From: Cymodocea nodosa
Lineage: Eukaryota > Streptophyta > Magnoliopsida > Alismatales > Cymodoceaceae
DNA length: 64,000 nt
Assembly: GCA_036874045.1 (NCBI GenBank)
Contig: CM072345.1
Coordinates: forward strand, 5,605,501 to 5,669,500
Direction of reading: 5' to 3'
The position numbers and the translations under genes are program-made. The first letter of the stretch is position 1; each line of letters starts with the position of its first letter. The notes under the pieces were generated by a model that saw only the letters and a program-made list of their open reading frames with translations, searched no databases and was not told the DNA's origin. Of the stretch, positions 55,874 through 64,000 are shown in pieces.

Positions 55874-57412
55874 ATGGCTCAATTTGCTGAAGGACAAAAC
55901 ATCCACAGACCTCCCCTATTCGAAGGCTCCAATTATAACTATTGGAAGAATAGAATGGAGTGTTTCCTTAGGAGTTATGATGTTAAACTCTGGAAGATTG
56001 TTTTTCTTGGAACTACACTTTCAACCAATAATGTTATGGATTGGTCTGACGAGGATGAGAAAATCATCTAGTTGGATGCTAGAGGGTTGAATGCCATTTA
56101 TTGTGTACTAACAACTGATCAATATAATAAAGTATCTGCATGTAAATCTGCTCATGAGGCATGGAAAATCCTTCAAGTTACTCATGAAGGTACAAGCCAG
56201 GTTAAGGATACAAAAATCAGTATTCTTTTAAGGAAACTTGAACTGTTTAAAATGAATGATAATGAAAACATAACTGAAATGTTTCCTAAATTTACTGAAA
56301 TCACTAACAGTCTGAAAGGCTTGGGAAAGGAGTTCTCTTCACGTGAACAGGTACAGAAGATCCTAAGGAGCTTAACTATTGAGTGGAAACAGAAGTCCAC
56401 ATCTATTCAAGATTCCAAGGATCTTAACAACTATACAGTTGAAAAATTGTTGGGCAATCTTTTGGCCCACGAAGCTTAGATGGACTGGAAAGAGCAAGAA
56501 GGAACTGTTGAAAAGAAAGCTGAAATGAAAAAGGAAATAGCATTTCCATCTACAGAAGAAGCTCCAAGCTCAGATGATGATGAGATCATGTTGCTGGCAA
56601 GAAATTTCATGAAGAAAAAGAATAAGCCCAGCTACTCTAAAAGAACTGTTCCTACATGTTTCAAATGTAAAAGGCAAGGGCACATACAGACCTTCTGTCC
56701 ATTTCAGACAAAAGAGGATCAAAGAGATAAAAAGAAGAGATTGAAAGACAAAAAGAAGATGGCTCTCAAAGCTACATGGGATGACAGTAGCTCTTCAAGC
56801 TGTTCATCAGATTCTGAAGAAGAAGCTGCAGCAAATGTTTGTTTTGCAGCACAAGAGGTATGCTCTACTTCCTCTAGTTTAGAAAATGAGCATGATGATC
56901 TAGACAGAAATAGTCTTTTATCTACTGTAGATAATTTATATGTGAAGTGTAGAGATTTTAAGAAAGAAATTAAAAGATTAAATCATTGCTTAGAAAATTC
57001 ATTTGCTGAATTAGAATCAACTATAGTTGAAAATAGGAATCTAAAATCAAATTTAGATAAGTATAGTTGTGATAACTGTGAATTAAAAGATGAAAATAAA
57101 AATCTATCAACTACTATATCAGATTTGAAAAATACTATATGTAAATTTACTCAAGGACAAAAAGGATTAAATAAAATAATAGGATCTCAACGTTCAAATG
57201 GGAATAAATATGGCCTAGGGTATGCTACACCACAGGAAATACCTTATTGTGGTGGAGTGATTCGATCTTATAGAGATGGCACCACTATATTTGCCATCAA
57301 ACGAAGATTAGGTCATATGTGGCTGCCAAGAGGCAATAGATTTAATGTTTTAAGGACTAACTCTATTGGACCCAAGAAGATGTGGGTACCAAAAGCTTTA
57401 ATTTCAGTATAA
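55874..57412 (+). pseudogene. gag of A2
   Basis: Starts MAQFAEGQNIHRPPLFEGSN with the Copia gag signature, followed by a UBN2-type capsid region (56072-56479), CCHC zinc knuckle (CFKCKRQGHIQTFC, about 56657-56698), Ser/Asp/Glu-rich run, and a long coiled coil with IKRLNHCLENSFAELESTIV (about 56960-57030). Better preserved than in A1. About three breaks. Confidence 0.93.
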
Positions 57413-57413
57413 T

Positions 57414-60400
57414 TTGCAGGGTGACAAGGAGTTTCAAGCACGTTCAACTAAATGGATTGTGGACAGTGGATGCTCAAAGCATATGACAGGTAAGAAAAGC
57501 TTTCTTGACTCAGTTAAAAACATAAGTTCAGGATCTGTTAAGTTTGGAAATAATGAAAAGTGTAAAATAACTGCAATAGGAAATATTACATCTGAAAATG
57601 GTATAATTGAGAATGTCTTGCATGTAAATGGATTAAAACAAAATTTGTTAAGTGTAGGACAATTATGTGATAAAGGCTATACTATTTCTTTTAATGCTAA
57701 AAACTGCTACATTATTGATCCTGCCACAAATGAAACAAAATTTATTGGTATTTGAAATTGCTCAATATATACATTAAACTTTCCATGTGAAAATTCTGCA
57801 AGCAATTCTTGTTTGGTAGCAATTGGTGAAGACGATTGGATATGGCATAGAAGACTTGGTCACATCAATATGAAGAATATTAGAAAGCTATCCACGGGTG
57901 ATCTTGTTAGGGGTCTGCCTAAACTCACTTTTAAGAAGGATAGAGTGTGCAGTGAGTGTATGCTAGGGAAGCAGAAGAGAACTACTCTTCACAGCAAAAG
58001 TGTTGTTTCCACCAAAAGGCCATTAGAACTGCTACATCTAGATTTGTTTGATCCTTCTCAAGTATCAAGTCTTGGGGGTTGAAAATATACCTTTGTTATT
58101 GTTGATGATTTCTCCAAATTAACTTGGGTGATATTTTTGACACATAAAAATGAAACTTGCAATGAGTTCAAAAATTTCTACATAAGAGTTCAGAATCAGA
58201 AGGAACTAATAGTGAAGAAAATTAGAAGTGATCATGGAGGTGAATTTGAAAACTATGAATTTGAAAACCTCTGCAATTCATTTGGAATTTTGCATGAATT
58301 CTCTTATCCTAGAACTCTTGCTCAAAATGGAGTTGTGGAAAGGAAAAATAGGACATTACAAGAAATGACTAGAACTATGTTAAATGCCACGGATCTACCT
58401 AAATTTCTCTAGGCAGAAGCTGTAGGAACAGCTTGTCACATTTCCAACAGAACTCACATTAGATCCATTTTGAATAAGACACCCTTTGAAATTTGGTTCA
58501 ATAAAACTCCAAATGTTGGCTATTTTAAGACATTTGGATGCAAATGTTTTGTCTTAAATACAGGAAATACTAGAGACAAGTTTGATGCTAAGTCTGAACC
58601 TGCCATACTTGTTGGTTACTCCTCGAGAAGCAAAGCTTACAGAGTATATTTTGCTGAAGATAGAAGAGTGGAGGAAAGTATAAATGTTCAGTTTGATGAA
58701 GATCTGTTACAGAATTTCAAAAAGCTGAAGATTTATAATGATAGTGAAAATGAATATTTTGAAGATGATAACTACAAGCAGAATACCATTTCACAAGTAT
58801 CAGACCAGAATCTCAACCATAGATGTCAGAATCATAACAATTGGAAGTTTAGATCTGATCATCCCAAGAAACAAATTATTGGAAATATATCTAAAGGAGT
58901 ACAAACTAGAAGCAAAGCACAAGATATCTGCAATTTTTGTGCATTTGTGTCAGAAATAGAGCCAAAATCAGTAGATGAAGCTTATAAGGATACCTACTGG
59001 ACAATAGCTATGTAGGAAGAATTAAATCAGTTCCAGAAAAACAATGTGTGGGAACTAATAGAAAAACCTGTAGGAAAATCCATCATTAGAACTAAATGGA
59101 TTTTCAAAAACAAATTAGATGAAGGTAACATTCTCAGGAATAAAGCTCGATTAGTTGCACAAGGCTACAATCAACAGGAAGGTATTGACTATGAAGAAAC
59201 TTTTGCTCCTATAGCCAAGATTGAAGTTATCAGAATGTTGCTTGCCTTTGCAAGTAGTATGAAGATAAGATTGTTTCAAATGGATGTGAAAAGTGCCTTC
59301 TTAAATGGAGAAATTCAGGAAGAAGGGTTTGTTAAACAACCTCCTGGATTTGAAGATGAACTCAAGCCGGATCATGTCTACAAACTAAGAAAGGCTCTAT
59401 ATGGTTTGAAACAGGCACCTAGAGCTTGGTATGAGAAATTGAAAAAAAATTTAACTGAAAACAATTTTTCTATAGGCAAAGTGGGCAGCACTTTGTTTAT
59501 CAAAACTTTTGATGTGCATATGTTGATTGTTCAAATATATGTTGATGATATAGTCTTTGGAGCCACTTTAGAAGATCTCTGTCATGAATTTCAGAATTTA
59601 ATGAAAAATAAATTCGAAATGAGCTTGATGGGAGAATTGAAGTTTTTCTTAGGATTACAGATTCATTAAATGCATAATGGTATATTTGTCAACCAAGAAA
59701 AATACTACAAAGAGATGTTGAAGAAATTTGGTTATGAAAACATCAAATCCGCAAATACTCCAATGAGTTCAAGCATTAAAATAGAAATGGATGATTCAAG
59801 TGTTTCAGTGGATCAAAGGCAATATAGAGGTATGATTGGATCCATGTTATTCCTTTCAACTAGCAGGCCAGATATTATGTTCAGTGTATGCTTGTGTGTT
59901 AGATTTCAAGCATCACCAAAGGAATCACATTTGAAATTTGTCAAAAGGATTTTCAGATATCTACAAGGAACAAAAGATTTCGGATTGTTCTACTCAGCTG
60001 ACAGTAGCTTGATTTTAACAAGCTATAGTGATGCAAATTATGTAGGCAGCAGATCTGATAGAAAAAGTACTAGTGGTACTTGTCAACTACTTGGATGTTC
60101 TTTAATCTCATGGTTCAGTAGGAAACAAAATTATATAGATTTATCTACTACTGAAGCCGAGTATATTGCAGTTGGATTGTGCTATGCACAAATCCTTTGG
60201 ATGCAACAAACTCTAGCAGATTACAGACTGAAATTTCAGAATTCAATCATATTTTTTGATAATAGCAGTGCAATTAGTCTATCTAAGAATACAGTACTTC
60301 ATTCCAGAGCCAAGCATATCGAGATCAAACATCATTTTCTGAGAGATCATGTGGAGAAAGGGAACATTTCACTTAAGTTTGTGCCAACAGAAAATCAACT

Positions 60401-60480
60401 TGCAGATATTTTCACCAAACCTTTAAATGAATCAACTTTTAATCATATTAGATGAAATCTAGGAATATGTTCTTTACAAG
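57414..60480 (+). pseudogene. pol of A2 (protease, integrase, RT, RNase H)
   Basis: Protease motif WIVDSGCSKHMTG (about 57453-57491, catalytic DSG kept), integrase WHRRLGH (about 57842), CSECMLGKQKR, core with RSDHGGEF and QNGVVERKNRT, RT with FQMDVKSAFLNG (about 59275) and YVDDIVFG (about 59539), RNase H with GYSDA-like SYSDANYVGSRSDRKSTSGT (about 60020) and HIEIKHHFLRDHVEKG. Copia order. Fossil with about six breaks. Confidence 0.94.
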
Positions 60481-60613
60481 ATCTTTAAATATTTTTTCTT
60501 CAAGCTCACCATATGGGAGCTTGTTTTTCTACTAACCTTCTCGTGCAGGATACAGTCAATATCAGTTTTTACAGAAACTTAGTTTTACAGTCCTCACCTT
60601 TTTATATAATGAC

Positions 60614-60884
60614 AAAAAGGGGGAGAAGAATTTGGAAATTTGGTCACTTACAGTATTTCTAGCAAGCACTGAAAGAGAATCATTAAAAGAGAAGAAAAAC
60701 TCAGCACATAGATAGGGGGAGAAGTCAGCTCAAAGTCAGGGGGAGGAATCCATTCTCGTCAGTATAGTATTGATAAATTCCTATTTTATTTTTCTCTGTG
60801 TGACTGATTGTATAGTAATACACTAGGGAGTGAAATACATGTAAATAGATGTAAAGGTTTTTGTCATTATCAAAAAGGGGGAGA
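60614..60884 (+). promoter_or_regulatory. Multiplied polypurine signals of A2
   Basis: AAAAAGGGGGAGAAG (about 60616), ATAGGGGGAGAAG (about 60713), CAGGGGGAGG (about 60738), and AAAAAGGGGGAGA adjacent to the 3' LTR (60872-60884). Same four-part layout as A1. Confidence 0.85.
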
Positions 60885-60885
60885 T

Positions 60886-62685
60886 TGTTAGGACCCTAGT
60901 ATTTTGATAATGCAAAACCTATGTGAGGAAACATATTGTATTTCACAGTTAAGTTAGTGCAGCATTAGATCAGAAGGCAGATAGAATAGATTCCATGCAG
61001 ATGAACAAATGGAGAAGTTTCCAGATAATACTGTCTTAAACTTACAAAAAAATCAGACAGTTACAGGTCCGAAGAGTAAGTTTAAAACAACAGCAATACT
61101 ATCAGACAATTAGAAAAATAACTATCCGAAATTCTAAAGCCTTCGGAGAGTTATTTTATCAGACAGTTAAGAGGATTGAATGATCGGATAGTTAAGGAGT
61201 TAACTATTCGGAAGCTTGAAGGACTTTTCGGAGAGTTACAGGTATAACTATCTGAAAGTTAAGTCATTCAATAAACCAAGTGCAGAAATACAGAACGGAA
61301 GTTTAAAGGACTTGTCGGAGAGTTAGATAACTATCCGAGTTTTCTTTTCAAAGAGTTAGATAACTATTCGAGTTTTTCGATAAGTTACAGGCATAACTTT
61401 CCAGAACTTAAGTCATTTTATTACGCACGTGCAAAATAGAGAAGCCGGCAGTTGAAAGCTTAAAAGGGAAAATCAGAGAGTTAGAAAGATAACTATCCGA
61501 AATTTCAAGAGAGTTTCGGTGAGTTACAGTTTAACTATCCAAAACTTAAGTCATTGAATTTCCCACATGCAGAATTCCAAACAGATGCTCAAATGGGTTT
61601 TCGGAGAGTTAGAAAGATAACTATCCGAAATTTCAAAAGAGTTTCGATGAGTTACAGTTTAACCATCCGAAACATAAGTCATTGATTTTCCCACGTGTAG
61701 AATTCCAAAAAGAAGTGCAAATAAGTTTTCGAAGAGTTAGAAAGATAACTATCCGAAATCCTAAAGCGTTTCGGTGAGTTACAGGGATAACCATTCGAAA
61801 CTTGAGTTAGCCTTTATGCACGTGTTGAATTAAGGCAATTGAAAAGTTAACAGAGACATACTATCCGACAAGTACATAATTGTTCGGTGAGTTACAGTTA
61901 TAAGTATCCGATTAGATGATAGCTCACATTTAAATGTTCTAGAATCCTACCTGGCAGTAAAGGTTAAGTGATCTTTCGGTGAGTTACAGTTATTCTTTGG
62001 AGAGTTGCATAGCTAACCATCCGAAAGAACAGGAAAATCGGTAAGATATCTTGAAACGATTTTTCTGAACGGTCACTTGTAGTTTGGGACTTGATCCTAA
62101 TCAAGTACAATAGAATACACCTGTTGGAGGAAAATATGATCGTTGTACATATCAAGTAAATATTCAAAATACAGATAACGGATATACGAAAACATACACA
62201 ACAAGCTACACTAAAAATTCCAATTACATTCAAGTCTGCAAATAGTGAAGAATATTCAGAAGATCTACTGTAGAAAAAGCTCTTGCCCCAAAACTCTGAT
62301 TGAAGGTTTAAAGTTGTTTGTTCGTGGCTTCAACCTGAAAGCTACATACAGTGTTGGTTTGAGTTTCGACCTAAAAACTCTAGAGGTTGGTTTACTGAAG
62401 TTTTTACTTGAAAACTTTTGTGTAGTTGGTTCTTGCTTTGACCTGAAAGCAAGTGTGTAAGTGTTGAAACACTTAGTGAAGCCCAAGTGAATCTTGGGGG
62501 TGGACTAGCCAAATTGGTGAACCACCTAAAATTTTCCTGTGTGTTTCTTATCTCTATTGATTTGCATTATATTAGTTTCATCTCATTACATTTTTGTTGA
62601 ATCATTCGATTCAACATTAAAAGAATTTTAAAACTACACACTTTCACCATTCACCCCCCCTCTAGTGAGCCTATCGATACTAATA
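60886..62685 (+). repeat. 3' LTR of A2
   Basis: 1,800 bp, with paired-word array (61120-62030) and hairpin block (about 62303-62475). Terminal CTAACA has become CTAATA. Followed by GATGA. Confidence 0.95.
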
Positions 62686-62690
62686 GATGA

Positions 62691-62818
62691 CCCCTTACAT
62701 ATATAGGGGAAATGGTTGGTGATACACAAAAGACAAGTTTGCCCTTGTACAAATTATCAAAGAAATACAACCATATATAAAGACACATACATATACTTGA
62801 TGGAAGACACACGCATCA
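62691..62818 (-). repeat. C2 3' LTR, inner part
   Basis: Continues the LTR at 53815-54057 after A2 and ends with the reverse complement of TGATGCGTGTGTC at 62818. The TATA region is changed here (CCCCTTACATATATAGGGG on the plus strand). Confidence 0.9.
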
Positions 62819-64000
62819 CAAATCTCTACCTTGTATTTCATCAATCTTCACCACGAACAGGTGATGGATCACCAAGACCCAACTTGGGTCAGCAGCAGCA
62901 ATAGACGTTGAGTAAGTCCAAGCAATGCTTGAACTTGCTTTCAACAATGCCCTTTGTAAACATATCAGTCGGATTGTCCTTTGTATTGACCTTCTTAATC
63001 TTTATCCTATCTTCATTCTTGAGAAAGTGATACTTAACATCAATATGTTTAGTTCTATCATGAAAGACATTATCTTTGGAGAGACAAATAGCGCTAAGAC
63101 TATCACAGAAGATATCAGCTTTATCAATGCGCCAACCAAAGTTTCCAAGTAAGTCTTTCAACCAAATCTCTTCCTTTGCAGCTTTTGTCATAGCCGCATA
63201 TTCAGCCTCAGTTGTGGACAGAGATACCGTAGGCTGAAGAGTTGATTTTCAACTCACAATAGAACCTGCAAATGTAAAGACATAACTAGATAATGATCTC
63301 CTTCTGTCAACATCACCTGCATAATCTAAGTCTGTATAACCATCCATAGTACAACCCTGATCTGCTGCATACATCAAGCCAACACTTGGAGTTCCTTTCA
63401 AATATCTGAATATCCTTTTAATTGCTTTCCAATGTTCCCTGCCCGGATTGGACATGAACCTACTAACAACACTCAAAGGATATGCCAGATTAGGCCTAGT
63501 GCATACCATAGCATACATAAGACTTCCAACTGCCTGTGCATAAGGAACTCGCTGCATATCAAGCTTTTCAGAATCAGTTTGTGGATACATCGCAGATGAC
63601 AATTTGACATTTCTGTCATAAGGCATGCTAATGGCTTTACATGAAGCCATACCATATCTGCTAAGGATCTTCTCAATATACTTCTATTGATTCAAAAACA
63701 GCTTACTAGAATTTCTTTCACGCCTAATCTCCAATCCAAGAATTCTATCAGCTAGACCAAGATTCTTCATATCAAATTCTGATTTTAATGTGTCCTTCAG
63801 CTCCTGTATCACTTCGATATTCTTCGTAACTATAAGAATATCACCAACATACAATAACAAATAAACATGTGTACTCTTATCAAGAGTTTTAACATATACA
63901 CATGAATCATAGTTGTTGCGTCTAAAACCAACTTTAACTATAAAGGCATCAAACCTTTTGTACCATTGTCGTGGTGACTGTTTATGTCCATATAAGGACT
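62819..64000 (-). pseudogene. RNase H and RT remnant of C2
   Basis: Reading from 64000 down: RT end (YGHKQSP..., QWYKRFDAFIVKVGFRRNN, then the YVGDI region near 63790), then RNase H (GYTDLDYAGDVDRRRSLSSY near 63340-63290, DIFCDSLSAICLSKDNVFHD near 63080-63110) ending near 62889, and a short 3' untranslated part with purine tract before the LTR. Very close to C1. Incomplete at the window edge; a few breaks. Confidence 0.92.

Larger units (their letters stand above)
54058..62685 (+). mobile_element. A2, full-length Sirevirus-like Copia element (family A)
   Basis: 8.6 kb with both LTRs, initiator-Met primer site, gag, pol, multiplied polypurine tracts, and a perfect GATGA duplication (54053-54057, 62686-62690). 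It inserted in the C2 LTR. It lacks the solo LTR that splits A1 and is the best reference copy for family A here. LTRs differ by about 5% in the first 250 bases, chiefly transitions. Broken, about eight breaks. Confidence 0.95.
53815..64000 (-). mobile_element. C2, second Tnt1/Tork-like element, 3' part
   Basis: Minus-strand copy of the C1 family. Its 3' LTR (53815-54057 and 62691-62818) is split by element A2; beyond it the 3' untranslated part, RNase H and RT run to the window edge. C1 and C2 flank the 1.2-kb D segment in opposite orientation. The other end is outside the window. Broken. Confidence 0.92.

Overview
This is repeat-rich nuclear DNA of a flowering plant. It is AT-rich and made almost wholly of nested LTR retrotransposon fossils of the Ty1/Copia and Ty3/Gypsy superfamilies. 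The plant assignment rests on initiator-Met primer sites (TGGTATCAGAGC) in the Copia elements, tRNA-Asp type primer sites (TGGCGCCGTTGC...) in the Gypsy elements, Athila- and Sirevirus-like proteins, and a plant F-box gene. I cannot name the species. I see no rRNA, tRNA, CRISPR or intact host gene.

Layout. 1-385 is the end of a Sirevirus-like LTR (family A) lying in a minus-strand Copia element E (386-4216). E abuts the 3' tail and 3' LTR of Copia element B (4217-5826, resuming at 41039-41136). Into that LTR jumped a large minus-strand Athila-like Gypsy element, G1 (5827-41038). G1's left LTR holds Copia element A1 (5904-16824), whose reverse transcriptase region in turn holds a solo Gypsy LTR (11282-13474). 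G1's interior carries, in unusual order, a gag-less pol block, a second element G2 of the same family (24091-33722, rearranged), env-like pieces, a displaced gag core, an F-box gene and a polypurine tract. G1's right LTR holds a solo family A LTR (38961-40392). After 41137 comes a Copia pol remnant F, a non-coding stretch with a 56-bp minisatellite, and an env-like reading frame D (from 44965). D is split by a solo B LTR (44983-46711), by Copia element C1 (47336-52607), and is bounded at 53814 by minus-strand Copia element C2. C2's LTR is split by a second family A element, A2 (54058-62685). C2 runs off the right edge.

Target duplications support several insertions: TTGTT (A1), AATAA (solo A), GACGA (solo B), GATGA (A2), GGCAC (solo Gypsy LTR) and ATGT(C/T) (G1). 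LTR pairs differ by roughly 4-6% by eye, mostly transitions, so these are moderately old and all are broken.

The most interesting signals are not genes. (1) A 12-base word YTCGNNNAGTTA, often paired with its reverse complement, fills the LTRs of four otherwise different families. Its three central bases are characteristic of each family. (2) In G1 the same word forms arrays upstream of each accessory frame (env-like, gag, F-box), and again upstream of frame D. (3) Family A LTRs carry four tandem RNA hairpins with a constant ACCTGA loop and changing but still complementary stems. (4) G1 carries an F-box gene in its own orientation. (5) A Copia LTR and a Gypsy LTR share an alignable U3 block. 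Together these suggest a common regulatory vocabulary and exchange of modules and accessory genes between unrelated retroelement superfamilies.
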